Source of the DNA: Cohnella faecalis
Lineage (GTDB): Bacteria; Bacillota; Bacilli; Paenibacillales; Paenibacillaceae
Reading direction: 5' to 3'
Assembly (NCBI RefSeq): GCF_003570905.1
Contig: NZ_QXJM01000040.1
Span: forward strand, 496,001-560,000
Length of the DNA: 64,000 nt
The position numbers were made by a program, and so were the translations under genes. Every line of letters starts with the position of its first letter. Positions within the stretch are counted from its first letter, which is position 1. The notes beneath the pieces were generated by a model. It ran no database searches. It saw nothing but the letters and a program-made list of their open reading frames with translations, and was not told where the DNA came from. Positions 26,801-35,030 of the stretch are shown here, piece by piece.

Positions 26801-27398
26801 CGTCATCGAACCATTCCACGCGATACGCAACCGGGGATGCGAGCGGAAAAAAATCGACAATGCCGCCCCGGACGCTCAAATGCCCTTTTTGCTCGACGCG
26901 ATCCACGCGCTCATAACCCATCTCGATCATCGTGCGAAGGAAACCGTCCATCGGACGAGTATCCCCAACCTTCAGATCTAGACGGGCTTCTGCCATCGTA
27001 TGACGGTCGGGCTGGAACCGTCGAACACCGGCGAAAGGCACGATGACGACACCACGGAACCCTTCCGCGAGCTTCAGCAGCACTTCGAGACGTTGAGCCG
27101 AGGTTTCCGGACTCGAGATGGCGGTTTCGGCGGCGATCAGCTCATTGGCCGGATACAGCAGCACCTCTTCGGTAGACAGGCACTCTTGCAAGTCTTCCGC
27201 CATCTTCTGCGCGGCGAACATGTTGTGGGTAAGGATAAGCATTGGACGCTGCAGTTCCCGGTAAAAGGACGCAAGCATGACCTGGCGGGCGGAGCCGGAC
27301 AAGCCGGCAACCAGCTGTTCCCGCATGCCGCCCCGCACGCCGGTCATTACACTGACCAGTTCGGGATCCGTGACGAACGATTGGATAAGCGGCTTCAT
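23874..27398 (-). CDS. mfd: Mfd, transcription-repair coupling factor
   Basis: 1174 aa, full length. UvrB-like N-terminal domain (1-350), RNA polymerase interaction domain (about 490-560, KVGDYVVHQNHGIGKYLGI), and a RecG-like superfamily-2 translocase (about 620-960) with Walker A CGDVGYGKTEVA, DEEQ box LLIVDEEQRFGV and LTATPIPRTLHM. The C-terminal TRCF domain (about 1010-1150) follows. Mfd removes stalled RNA polymerase and recruits UvrA. Fin lies upstream as in Bacillus. Confidence 0.98.
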   Translation of the reverse strand: MKPLIQSFVTDPELVSVMTGVRGGMREQLVAGLSGSARQVMLASFYRELQRPMLILTHNMFAAQKMAEDLQECLSTEEVLLYPANELIAAETAISSPETSAQRLEVLLKLAEGFRGVVIVPFAGVRRFQPDRHTMAEARLDLKVGDTRPMDGFLRTMIEMGYERVDRVEQKGHLSVRGGIVDFFPLASPVAYRVEWFDDEIDSIRTFDPADQRSVDKLEAYTVRPCREWIANDRRFKNAAQHASDLLEKQLEKMSDKQAKDRLRSEISREVDLLRQNVYFSEIYKYISLLYPERQTLIDYMPKDTVLFMDEPNRLAETARQLERDEVEWSTHLLSQGKSLPGFVLAVPAEQALYPKGFQTIYLSLFVRQVPHTQPQNIVNFVCRAMQSFHGQMNVLKAEMERWRKSGSRILMLAGNAERADRMRRVLEDYQIESPEILQGNLQSGFELPSVKLVVITEGEMFTQKQRKARRVDRHLDNAERIKSYTELKVGDYVVHQNHGIGKYLGIGTLEVAGIHKDYLHIVYSGGDRLSVPVEQFDLIQKYVGSEEKEPKVSKLGGADWNRVKSKVQSSVKDIADDLIKLYAERQATSGFGFGEDTPYQNEFEEMFPYDETADQLRAIREIKADMQTPRPMDRLLCGDVGYGKTEVAVRAAFKAAIEGKQVAVLVPTTILAQQHYETFRERFSGYPFNIRVLSRFRSRKEQTDALKGLKAGTVDVIIGTHRLLSQDVVFKDLGLLIVDEEQRFGVSHKEKLKRLKTNVDVLTLTATPIPRTLHMSMLGVRDLSVIETPPENRFPVQTYVVEHSPTLMREAIERELARDGQVYYLFNRVQGIYQMAEQISALCPEARVAVGHGQMSEQELERTILDFLDGEYDVLVSTSIIETGVDIPNVNTLIVHDADKMGLSQLYQLRGRVGRSNRIAYAYFTYQRDKVLTEVAEKRLQSIKEFTELGSGFKIAMRDLSIRGAGNLLGAEQHGFIASVGFDLYSQMLADEVQKRKLEWFGKADIPPRAVNTQLDLGVDAYLPPEYIYDSIQKIEIYKKVAAASSMEDIADLFEELTDRFGDPPKAVLNLLAVGRLKVYGRRYGVESIVRRADDTQLKFEDGRAIDVEASKLKDMESKFQGRLTCTVSAQQLNVRLRSRGLDENATLALVEEFLVQYKEVLKSKGELQDVAP

Positions 27399-27494
27399 GA
27401 CGTTTCCCCTTTTGCGTCCTCAATAGGACGACATTCCATTTATGCAAGACGTTCCGATAGGCGCCGGCGCAAAAACCGAACCATTCGGAATCAT

Positions 27495-27525
27495 AAAAAA
27501 GCCCCGGCACGAGCCAAGGCCTCTT
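27495..27525 (-). terminator. terminator of fin
   Basis: Minus strand AAGAGGCCTTGG...CCGGGGCTTTTTT; stem with a few mismatches and a six-T tail. Confidence 0.7.
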
Positions 27526-27564
27526 GTTTCACGAGAGTGCGCGATGGGGATAAAAAGCGACGGT

Positions 27565-27795
27565 CTATTGCAGCGGATTCGAGAGAAGCGACAGCTCCGG
27601 GTAAGAATCCAACGTCTGGCTGCAATACTCGCAAATAACATTAATCGTGACATCCCCATTGGAATTATACGCTATTATACGCTTTCGCTCCGCAGGGGTC
27701 AAGAAATGCAAACCGAGCCGATATTCGGGTACTTCCGAGTTCTCGAACCGGCCAAGCGGCGTCCGGCAATGTCGGCACACGTAATCGACGGCCAT
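27565..27795 (-). CDS. fin: Fin, anti-sigma-F factor (YabK)
   Basis: 76 aa with two CxxC zinc pairs (YVCRHCRTPLG and VICEYCSQTLD). Matches Fin/DUF2757, which is made in the forespore and inhibits sigma-F so that sigma-G takes over. It sits between pth and mfd, its place in B. subtilis. Together with csfB at 53964 the window holds two forespore anti-sigma factors. Confidence 0.93.
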   Translation of the reverse strand: MAVDYVCRHCRTPLGRFENSEVPEYRLGLHFLTPAERKRIIAYNSNGDVTINVICEYCSQTLDSYPELSLLSNPLQ

Positions 27796-27884
27796 AGGAT
27801 GTGTATGCCTCCCGAAGGTGGATTATTCGGCCTTAACGGCCGCATTTCCTTCAGTATGTCCGGATACGAGCGGTTTTATTGCTC

Positions 27885-28457
27885 TTATTCTCCTGTTCGT
27901 CCATTAAACTTTGCCATCGCTTGCTCGAATGGGTGCTGCAGAGCGAACTCGATCGCATCGCACGCTTCCTCGACCATTCGGCTTACATCCTGCTGTTCGG
28001 CTTTGGCGAACGTCGAAAGCACGTAATCGGAAATAACCATTCCCGTCTTGGGACGAGACACTCCCAGTCGAACCCGATTGAACGTCTGCGTACCCGTATG
28101 CTGAATGATCGACTTGATCCCGTTATGGCCGCCCGCGCTTCCTTGATAGCGCAGACGGATTCGGCCAACCTCGGTATCGAGATCGTCATAGACGACGATG
28201 GCGTCCTCCAGCTTCACCTTGAAGAAGTCCATGTAGGCGCGAAGCGACTCGCCGGACAAATTCATATACGTCATCGGCTTCAATAGCCCCACCTTGACTC
28301 CTTGTACGCGGGCTTCCCCGATCAATCCTTTACATTTATTTTGACCCACCTGAACGCCCCACCTTCGAGCCAGTTCGTCGATAACGAACCATCCCGCGTT
28401 ATGCCGCGTTTTTTCGTAAGCGGCGCCCGGATTTCCCAATCCGACAATCCATCTCAT
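27885..28457 (-). CDS. pth: peptidyl-tRNA hydrolase
   Basis: 190 aa with the full Pth pattern: WIVGLGNPGAAYEKTRHNAGW (catalytic His near 20 in TRHNAG), LLKPMTYMNLSGES, YDDLDTEVGRIRLRYQGSAGGHNGIKS. Releases peptides from tRNA. Called spoVC in B. subtilis. Start ATG 28457; an upstream extension to 28529 has no support. Confidence 0.97.
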   Translation of the reverse strand: MRWIVGLGNPGAAYEKTRHNAGWFVIDELARRWGVQVGQNKCKGLIGEARVQGVKVGLLKPMTYMNLSGESLRAYMDFFKVKLEDAIVVYDDLDTEVGRIRLRYQGSAGGHNGIKSIIQHTGTQTFNRVRLGVSRPKTGMVISDYVLSTFAKAEQQDVSRMVEEACDAIEFALQHPFEQAMAKFNGRTGE

Positions 28458-28570
28458 GACTGCAATCCCCTTCGACAGTATTTTTTGTAAAAAAATCTCG
28501 GATGCCATGCAACGAATCGAACCCGACAAATGTCATACCCAATAGAAAACAAAAACGGAAAGAAGGTGAA

Positions 28571-28774
28571 ATGATGTACATGAACGGCCAAATGATATTC
28601 GACGATAATCACTTCATGGACCATATGGTGTCCGAAGTGCCGATTCAAGTGTATTGCGGTCGAATGCACAGCGACGTCGGTTTCATCGAATATTATGGCA
28701 AAGAATTCGTGAAGGTCAACAATATATTCTACAGCCGGAAGCAGTTCACCTTTGTGTCCAGACCGGGCTATTGA
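28571..28774 (+). CDS. small conserved-looking protein of unknown function
   Basis: 67 aa (MMYMNGQMIFDDNHFMDHM ... GFIEYYGKEFVKVNNIFYSR). Start ATG 28571 is preceded by AAAGAAGGTG; a terminator hairpin follows at 28807. It is divergent from pth. Rich in Met, Phe, Tyr and Asp at the start; one Cys. No signal peptide or membrane helix. The good ribosome site, codon use and terminator argue it is real. I do not recognise the family; spore-coat or small regulatory protein are guesses only. Confidence 0.7.
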   Translation: MMYMNGQMIFDDNHFMDHMVSEVPIQVYCGRMHSDVGFIEYYGKEFVKVNNIFYSRKQFTFVSRPGY

Positions 28775-28806
28775 GAGAACCCCCGCTGCTAGAATCCGTT
28801 CCGCGA

Positions 28807-28857
28807 ACAAAGCCTTCCTCGGCGAAACCCTCCCTTTCGCCGGCGAGGGCTTTGTTC
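28807..28857 (+). terminator. terminator after the small gene
   Basis: AACAAAGCCTTCCTCGGCGAA pairs with TTCGCCGGCGAGGGCTTTGTT; TCTTTT follows. Confidence 0.85.
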
Positions 28858-28923
28858 TTTTAAAGGCAAAACAACCCGGCCGTCGTATCGCACTCGCGGC
28901 TCGGGTTGCAGTTAGTTGTCGCG

Positions 28924-29394
28924 TTATTCGGCTTCCGTGGCAATGGGGCGGCGCAGCGTCGGCGCTTCCCGCCACTTGCTCTCGATAAGATGGGCGCAAG
29001 CGAGCACGAGAATGAGACCGAGAAGAGAAAGGCTGACCGATGCGGGAATTAACCAGACGTTCGTCTGCGGTACGAAGAAAGGGACAATCGATACGGCCAA
29101 AATCGGCGGCGCGTTCCAGTGGAACCGCTTGATAAGCCATGCGACGATCAGTACGTTGGCGAACAAGCTGATGGCGCTAGGGTATAGCTGATGAAGCCAA
29201 GAGCCGATGATCGAGGAGATTGTCGCCCCGATCAGAATGCGTCCGACATCTCTGGCATCGAATGTACGCGACGCGAACAGAAAGCAGAAGGCACCAAGTG
29301 TCGGATAGAAAAGAGCATGCAGCGCCGGTTCCTGCGAGGACAACCAATAAATAAAAACAATATACAAGCCAATGAGCACGAATTTGTAGTTCAT
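28924..29394 (-). CDS. integral membrane protein, HPP-like, function unknown
   Basis: 156 aa with four or five predicted helices (FVLIGLYIVFIYWLS, LGAFCFLFAS, ILIGATISSIIGSWLHQLYP, LAVSIVPFFVP, SVSLSLLGLILVLACAHL). Size and helix layout recall HPP-family membrane proteins, but the diagnostic HPP motif is absent, so the family is uncertain. Not part of the B. subtilis block; flanked by divergent/convergent genes. Promoter presumably in 29395-29550, shared with the HAD gene. Confidence 0.65.
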   Translation of the reverse strand: MNYKFVLIGLYIVFIYWLSSQEPALHALFYPTLGAFCFLFASRTFDARDVGRILIGATISSIIGSWLHQLYPSAISLFANVLIVAWLIKRFHWNAPPILAVSIVPFFVPQTNVWLIPASVSLSLLGLILVLACAHLIESKWREAPTLRRPIATEAE

Positions 29395-29554
29395 AACTTT
29401 ACATATCCACCGCTTTTAATATTTAGTTAGTATTCCTAAAATAAATTGTATAACTCCCCTCCTTCTTGGTCAATAGCCAACAAATGACTAGTCAACCCGC
29501 TGCGGAATCGGTATGATGGGAAAAACCTTGCGCACAGACAGGAGACAGGAAGGC

Positions 29555-30322
29555 ATGACTTACAAGATTGCTTTTTTCGACATCGACGGCACGCTGGTGA
29601 ATGAAGAAAAACAAATTCCGGACGACACCGTTGCAGCCATTCGAGAACTGCAGCAAAGCGGCGTCACGGCAGTCATCGCAACGGGCCGAGCCCCCTACTT
29701 CTTTCGGCCGATCGCCGAGCAGCTCGGCATCGATTCCTTCGTTAGCCTGAACGGCGGGTATGTCGTCTACAAAGGCGAGCCCATCTACCGATATTCGATT
29801 CCTCGGGACCGAATGGAAGATTTAGTCGCCCAAGCGTCGAAAAACAATCACTCTCTCGTATTCGAGGGCGAAGAAGCTTATTTCGCCAATACCGATTCGC
29901 ACCCTCATATGATCTCTTCGGTCTCTTCCCTTCGAGTCGAGCTTCCGGGATTCGATCCCGACTACTGGCAGAAGGCGGATGTCTATCAGGCATTCCTGCA
30001 TTGCGAAGTCCACGAGGAGCACTTATACGACTTCCCCGGCCTTCGCATGGTCCGGTGGCATTCTTCGGCTATGGACGTTCTTCCCAACGACGGCTCCAAG
30101 GCTCGGGGCATTCTGGAGCTTCTGAAGCGCCTTAATTTGACCCCCGAAGAAGCTGTTGCGTTCGGAGACGGCCTGAACGACAAAGAAATGCTCTCTTGCG
30201 TAGGTCTCGGTATCGCGATGGGCAACTCGCATCCCGATCTGCTTCCGTTCGCCGATTATGTGACCAAGTCCGTAGACGAAGGCGGAATCCGCAGCGGACT
30301 TCAGCACGCCGGCCTTCTCTAG
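29555..30322 (+). CDS. Cof-type HAD phosphatase
   Basis: 255 aa. HAD motif I FFDIDGTLV, motif II ATGRAPYF, motif III/IV KARGILELLKRL and FGDGLNDKEMLSCVGLGIAMGN, with a C2B cap (about 85-185). Family members dephosphorylate sugar phosphates, FMN or pyridoxal phosphate; substrate not predictable. ATG 29555 preceded by AGGAAGG. Plus-strand single gene with its own terminator. Confidence 0.93.
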   Translation: MTYKIAFFDIDGTLVNEEKQIPDDTVAAIRELQQSGVTAVIATGRAPYFFRPIAEQLGIDSFVSLNGGYVVYKGEPIYRYSIPRDRMEDLVAQASKNNHSLVFEGEEAYFANTDSHPHMISSVSSLRVELPGFDPDYWQKADVYQAFLHCEVHEEHLYDFPGLRMVRWHSSAMDVLPNDGSKARGILELLKRLNLTPEEAVAFGDGLNDKEMLSCVGLGIAMGNSHPDLLPFADYVTKSVDEGGIRSGLQHAGLL

Positions 30323-30365
30323 CCCAACAATCGGGCAAAATCAGACTTCAGAAGTTCCCCACAAA

Positions 30366-30409
30366 AGCAAAACGCCTTCGGTGCTCTAGACGTCGAAGGC
30401 GTTTTGCTT
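30366..30409 (+). terminator. terminator of the HAD gene
   Basis: AGCAAAACGCCTTCG / CGAAGGCGTTTTGCT with TCGG after; strong 15-bp stem. Confidence 0.9.
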
Positions 30410-30489
30410 CGGTATCGGTTGGATATAAGGGGTTGAAAGCTTATCCTTTCCGTTATTTCAAGAAAATCCGCGTCTCTTTCGCCCCTGAT

Positions 30490-30737
30490 GTCTGACGGGC
30501 AGTTGATTAACTGTAATAGATACAACTATCCACCCTGTAGATCCACGCCGCTGGAATTGAACTGTAAAAGTAACCGTTATTTTTTGTCATTTCCGAGCTT
30601 GACGCTAAAAACGCCCTACATACATGTATATCTTTTGCAGATAATATTTTAGAAGTACCGCTCTATCATCAAAATAAAGGTATGTTTTACAGTTGAACGT
30701 CGGGCCAGATGCGGATCGTCGGTCATTCGGCTTTAGG
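30490..30737 (+). repeat. dispersed AACTGTA element, copy 2
   Basis: Same landmarks as copy 1, including AACTGTAATAGATACAACTA and the end AAAATAAAGGTATGTTTTAC; extends about 35 bp further, sharing GATCGTC.GYCATTCGGC with copy 3. Lies between convergent gene ends. The remaining 30738-30925 shows nothing I can identify. Confidence 0.92.
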
Positions 30738-30925
30738 CGGTCACGCGCACCTTCAAGAAAAGCCGGCTCCAAGCACCTCTCCTATGTCGGATGGCTTTTT
30801 TGAAAAAGTGACTTTGAGTTGCTAAAATGTCCTTGACATAGTACGCCCGTATCCCAAGCAAACCGGCATCGGCGCCCGCCCTCTGGACGTCAAAGAAACT
30901 TTGCGTCGGTATCGGATGGGTATTC

Positions 30926-30972
30926 GAAAAAAAGGCTATTCCCGCGCCCATACGCCGGGAATAGCCTTTTTT
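30926..30972 (-). terminator. terminator of ctc
   Basis: AAAAAAGGCTATTCCCGGCG / CGCGGGAATAGCCTTTTTTT, minus strand. Confidence 0.92.
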
Positions 30973-30989
30973 GCCGCGCTGCCTGCCCC

Positions 30990-31634
30990 TTAATCCTTCT
31001 CGACAGCAACCGCAGCCTTGCGATGGTTCTCGTTTTCCTCTTCCTCGTCATCCAGTGCGTCCAGCTCATCCGCGGTCCGCTCTTTCTGAGGCGCGAGCAC
31101 GGAGACGACGACGGCTTCCGCATCCGCTACAGCTTGTACGCTGTCAGGCAGCTTCAAGTCGGCTATCGTCAGATTGTCGCCTAATTGCAGCCCCGAGACA
31201 TCGACATGAATAACATCGGGAAAATCCTTCGGGTAACATTCGACTTCCAGCTCGTGCATGACGAATTGCAGCATGCCGCCCTCCTGCTCGCCAGGAGACT
31301 TGCCCGAAGCGTCCAGCCGAACCGGCGCTTTGATCTTCCGATTCATATCGATTTGATGGAAGTCAATATGAAGAACCTTATGGCTCATCGGGTCGCGCTG
31401 AACGTCCGTCATCATAACCGGTTGATTGCCAAGCCCCGGTACATTCATATCCACTACCGCATGCGGATGGCTTCTAAGAATGGCCAGCAGCTCCTTGGCT
31501 TCCACAGCGATCGCTGTCGGCTTCGCGATTCCGGCACCGTAGATGACGCCCGGAACTTTGCCCGATTCCCGAACGCCTCTCAATTGTCCGCTCGTTTTCG
31601 TATCCCGAAGCTCGGCTTGCAGCACTTGATTCAT
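30990..31634 (-). CDS. ctc: ribosomal protein bL25 / general stress protein Ctc
   Basis: 214 aa. N-terminal L25 5S-rRNA-binding domain (about 5-95, LRGVRESGKVPGVIYG, HPHAVVDMNV) and C-terminal TL5 domain (about 100-185, VECYPKDFPDVIHVDVSGLQLGD). The end is acidic then basic. Start ATG 31634. Located between prs and pth, its place in B. subtilis, where it is sigma-B controlled; no clear sigma-B promoter seen. Confidence 0.95.
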   Translation of the reverse strand: MNQVLQAELRDTKTSGQLRGVRESGKVPGVIYGAGIAKPTAIAVEAKELLAILRSHPHAVVDMNVPGLGNQPVMMTDVQRDPMSHKVLHIDFHQIDMNRKIKAPVRLDASGKSPGEQEGGMLQFVMHELEVECYPKDFPDVIHVDVSGLQLGDNLTIADLKLPDSVQAVADAEAVVVSVLAPQKERTADELDALDDEEEENENHRKAAVAVEKD

Positions 31635-31694
31635 GGGTGAACCACCCCTCCAGTCCAAAAGGTATACCCTATTGTTACCCGAGGGGCATTCCGG

Positions 31695-32657
31695 CTAAAC
31701 ATGAGGCTCGAACAGTTTGCTTATGGACTTCTGCTCATGAATGCGGACGATGGCTTCGCCGATGAGCGAGGCGACCGACAGCACCCGAATTTTGCCTGTA
31801 GATTGCAGTATCGACGGATTCAGCGGAATGGTGTCTGTCACGACGATTTCTTTAAGAGGGGAGGCTTCAAGCCGTTCAATGGCGGGTCCGGACAAGACGG
31901 GATGCGTGCAGCATGCGTACAGCTCTTTCGCTCCCGCTTCTTGAAGAGCCTTGGCCGCAAGCGCGATCGTTCCCGCCGTGTCGATAATATCGTCGATCAG
32001 AATGGCCGATTTGCCCGCCACGTCGCCGATAATGTTCATAACCTCCACCACGTTCGGTTCCGGCCTGCGCTTATCGATGATCGCAAGCGGCGCCTGCAGC
32101 GTGTCGGCTAATCTTCGCGCTCTCACGACGCCCCCATGATCGGGAGATACGACGACGGGTGACGAAATGTTCTTGCTGCCGAAGTAGTCGCCGAGAATTG
32201 GAACCCCTAGCAGATGATCGACCGGAATATCAAAAAAGCCCTGAATCTGCATCGCATGCAGATCCATGGCTATAACGCGGTGAGCCCCCGCGGTCTCGAT
32301 CAGATTGGCGACGAGCTTCGCCGTAATCGGATCGCGCGAACGAGCTTTCCTGTCCTGACGAGCGTAACCGTAGTAAGGGATGACAACGTTGATCGTCTTT
32401 GCCGAAGCTCGCTTGAGAGCATCGACCATCACGAGAAGCTCCATCAAATTCTCGTTGACGGGCGCGCACGTAGACTGCACGACGAACACATCGCTGCCGC
32501 GCACGCTGTCGTCCAGGCGGACGTGAATCTCCCCATCGCTGAACCGATTCATCTGGGCAGCGCCTACCCGAACGCCGATATAGCGGGCGATCGCTTCCGC
32601 AAGCTGAGGATTGGAGCTGCCCGCGAACAGCTTTAAGCTCGAGTCGGGGTACGCCAT
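31695..32657 (-). CDS. prs: ribose-phosphate pyrophosphokinase (PRPP synthetase)
   Basis: 320 aa, class I. ATP/metal region [25 protein letters not shown], flexible loop [17 protein letters not shown], pyrophosphate loop and PRPP-binding motif [15 protein letters not shown]. Makes PRPP for purines, pyrimidines, His, Trp and NAD. Follows glmU by 27 bp in the usual glmU-prs-ctc order. Confidence 0.98.
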   Translation of the reverse strand: MAYPDSSLKLFAGSSNPQLAEAIARYIGVRVGAAQMNRFSDGEIHVRLDDSVRGSDVFVVQSTCAPVNENLMELLVMVDALKRASAKTINVVIPYYGYARQDRKARSRDPITAKLVANLIETAGAHRVIAMDLHAMQIQGFFDIPVDHLLGVPILGDYFGSKNISSPVVVSPDHGGVVRARRLADTLQAPLAIIDKRRPEPNVVEVMNIIGDVAGKSAILIDDIIDTAGTIALAAKALQEAGAKELYACCTHPVLSGPAIERLEASPLKEIVVTDTIPLNPSILQSTGKIRVLSVASLIGEAIVRIHEQKSISKLFEPHV

Positions 32658-32684
32658 CGTTTGTTCCCGCCTTCCTTCGCAAGA

Positions 32685-34091
32685 TCAGGAATTGTTTTTC
32701 GTTTCTCGCTCTTTCTTGGCTTTGGCGCGTGCGCGAATCTTATCCGCATAACCCGTCTTGTTGACTTGCCGTTCGCGCGCGATCGCCACGTCATTATCCG
32801 GAACGTCGTGCGTAATCGTCGATCCGGCGACGACATAAGCGCCGCTGCCGACTTTGACCGGAGCAATCAGGTTCGAGTTGCTGCCTATGAACACGTTGTC
32901 GCCAATTTCCGTCTTTGATTTATTATACCCGTCGTAGTTAGCCGTAATCGCGCCGCAGCCGATATTGACGTTCGTTCCGACAATAGCGTCTCCGACATAG
33001 CTAAGATGCGGCACTTTGCTGTGCTCCCCGATAACGGCATTCTTGATCTCGACGAAATCTCCGATCTTGACATGCCGCCCCAGCTTCGTGCCCGGACGCA
33101 AATAAGCGAAAGGACCGACGCTGCAGTCGTCCCCAACTTCGGCGCTTTCCACGACGGTCTGACGAATCGTCGTCCCGCTGCCGACCTTCGCGTCCAGCAG
33201 GTCGGCGGAAGGGCCGATTACGCAATCGCTGCCGATAGTCGTAAGCCCGCGCAGCACCGACCCCGGATAGACGACCGTATCCGCTCCGATAACCACTTCA
33301 GCTTCAATGTACGTACTATCCGGGTCGATGATCGTCACGCCGTTTACTTGATGCCGAGTATTAATGCGTTTGCGCATAAGCTTCTCGGCTTCGCCCAATG
33401 CGATCCGGTCGTTGACCCCGATCGCTTCCGACGGGTCGGTCGCGAGAGAAGCGGCGATCCGCTCGCCTTGCCGCTGCAGAATGCCGATAACGTCCGTCAA
33501 GTAATATTCGCCTTGCGCATTGCTGTTCGTCACTTCGGCCAATGCCTGGAACAGCTTCCGGTTATCGAAGCAGTACGTTCCGGTATTAATTTCGCGAATT
33601 GCGTCTTCCTCCGAGGAACAGTCTTTCTGCTCGACGATTCGAAGCACGCCGCCGTCATCTCCCCGAACGATACGTCCGTAGCCGGCCGGAACGGCCAACT
33701 CCGCCGTCAGCACCGTAGCCGCAGCCTGATCTTTGGCGTGCAGGGCAAGCATCTCCTCGATCGTCGCGGTGGAAACCAGGGGAGTGTCTCCGCAAATAAC
33801 GATCGTAACTCCTTCTTCGTCTCCCAGAAGCCGTTCCGCTTGCCGGACGGCGTGCCCCGTTCCCAACTGCTCCGCCTGAATAGCGTACTCCACCGATTCT
33901 CCCAGAGTCGCCTGCACGGCTTCCGCGCCGTGTCCGACGATAACGACCGCTCTCTCGCAAGATGCCGCACGCACCGTGTCGAGCACATGGCTGACCATCG
34001 GTTTGCCGCAAACCGGGTGCAGCACTTTATATAATTTGGACTTCATTCGCTTGCCTTGTCCGGCAGCGAGTACAATGGCCATCGTCTTCAT
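32685..34091 (-). CDS. glmU: GlmU, bifunctional GlcNAc-1-P uridyltransferase / GlcN-1-P acetyltransferase
   Basis: 468 aa. N-terminal nucleotidyltransferase domain (1-230: VLAAGQGKRMKSKLYKVLHP, GDTPLVS, GTGHAV) and C-terminal left-handed beta-helix acetyltransferase (about 250-460: hexapeptide repeats, GYNKSKTEIGDNVFIGSNSN). Makes UDP-GlcNAc for peptidoglycan. Start ATG 34091 (MKTMAIVLAAG); an upstream ATG gives an unlikely 12-aa extension. Confidence 0.98.
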   Translation of the reverse strand: MKTMAIVLAAGQGKRMKSKLYKVLHPVCGKPMVSHVLDTVRAASCERAVVIVGHGAEAVQATLGESVEYAIQAEQLGTGHAVRQAERLLGDEEGVTIVICGDTPLVSTATIEEMLALHAKDQAAATVLTAELAVPAGYGRIVRGDDGGVLRIVEQKDCSSEEDAIREINTGTYCFDNRKLFQALAEVTNSNAQGEYYLTDVIGILQRQGERIAASLATDPSEAIGVNDRIALGEAEKLMRKRINTRHQVNGVTIIDPDSTYIEAEVVIGADTVVYPGSVLRGLTTIGSDCVIGPSADLLDAKVGSGTTIRQTVVESAEVGDDCSVGPFAYLRPGTKLGRHVKIGDFVEIKNAVIGEHSKVPHLSYVGDAIVGTNVNIGCGAITANYDGYNKSKTEIGDNVFIGSNSNLIAPVKVGSGAYVVAGSTITHDVPDNDVAIARERQVNKTGYADKIRARAKAKKERETKNNS

Positions 34092-34161
34092 AAACCTATA
34101 AAAACCCCTTTCCGCACAGGTCTTCAACCTCTACAGAATCATAGCTTATTCACTGGAAAAT

Positions 34162-34191
34162 GAAAAGAGAGCCGCACAGGGCCCTCTTCTC
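34162..34191 (-). terminator. terminator of spoVG
   Basis: Minus strand GAGAAGAGGGCCC...GGCTCTCTTTTCATTTTCC. Confidence 0.75.
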
Positions 34192-34202
34192 CGCAATCAT
34201 TA

Positions 34203-34487
34203 TTATGCCCCTTCGACCATGACATCTTCTTCCTGCGCTGCCCGCTCGTATTCAGCCAGAACAGCAGCTTGAATCTTTTCCCGGGTACCGGAAGAAATCG
34301 GGTGAGCAATGTCCCGGAACTCTCCGTCCGGAGTACGCTTGCTCGGCATTGCCACGAACATCCCATTGTTTCCGTCGATGACCCGTATGTCATGTACGAC
34401 GAACTCATTGTCAATGGTGATCGAGGCGATCGCTTTCATGCGCCCCTCCGAATTGACGCGGCGGAGTCTCACATCTGTAATTTGCAC
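34203..34487 (-). CDS. spoVG: SpoVG regulator
   Basis: 94 aa, matching the conserved septation/RNA-binding regulator SpoVG ([64 protein letters not shown]). Required for normal asymmetric septation and cortex formation in Bacillus. Precedes glmU, follows ridA. Confidence 0.98.
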   Translation of the reverse strand: MQITDVRLRRVNSEGRMKAIASITIDNEFVVHDIRVIDGNNGMFVAMPSKRTPDGEFRDIAHPISSGTREKIQAAVLAEYERAAQEEDVMVEGA

Positions 34488-34596
34488 TTGTGCTCACCAC
34501 CTTTTGCCTTCTAGAAGACTTGGTGTAATATTCCACACAAGCAACCGAAATCCTTCTTTTATCTGGTAAAAACCGCCTGAGATTAGAAGAATATTT

Positions 34597-34995
34597 TTAG
34601 TTTTTGGGACTTTCGACAGGGATCGCCGCAATCAGTTCAATTTCGACAAAAACATCCCTCGGCAGGCGCGCCACCTCTACAGTCGATCGTGCCGGCGTAT
34701 GGTCTCCGAAGTAAGATGCGTATATCGTATTGAACTCGGCGAACTGGTTCATGTCCTTCAAGAACACCGTCGTCTTGACGACATCGGAGAACCCGGCTCC
34801 CTCTGCCGACAGAACGGCTTTCAAGTTAGCTAGCACCTGATGAGTCTGCTCGGCGATTCCTCCGGCTGCGAGCTCTCCGGCTGCGGTAAGCGGGATTTGG
34901 CCCGACGTGAACAAGAGGTCGCCGATACGAACCGCTTGCGCATAAGGACCAATGGCCGCAGGAGCGGAGGGGGTGGATATGATTTTTAGAGACAT
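34597..34995 (-). CDS. ridA: RidA family enamine/imine deaminase (YabJ)
   Basis: 132 aa with RidA signatures (PSAPAAIGPYAQAVRIGDLLFTSGQIPL, KTTVFLKDMNQFAEFN, ARSTVEVARLPRDVFVEIE, conserved Arg near 108). Destroys reactive enamines from PLP enzymes; in B. subtilis affects purine regulation with PurR, its neighbour here. Confidence 0.97.
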   Translation of the reverse strand: MSLKIISTPSAPAAIGPYAQAVRIGDLLFTSGQIPLTAAGELAAGGIAEQTHQVLANLKAVLSAEGAGFSDVVKTTVFLKDMNQFAEFNTIYASYFGDHTPARSTVEVARLPRDVFVEIELIAAIPVESPKN

Positions 34996-35030
34996 GGGTA
35001 ATGCGCCTCCCGAATAGTGGTTTGGGTTCG

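Noticed and set aside
28502-28570. longer start for the small gene at 28571
   Set aside because: The extension overlaps the pth upstream region and removes the good ribosome site.
30733-30951. 72-aa minus-strand frame upstream of the ctc terminator
   Set aside because: No ribosome site, overlaps a dispersed repeat and a terminator stem.
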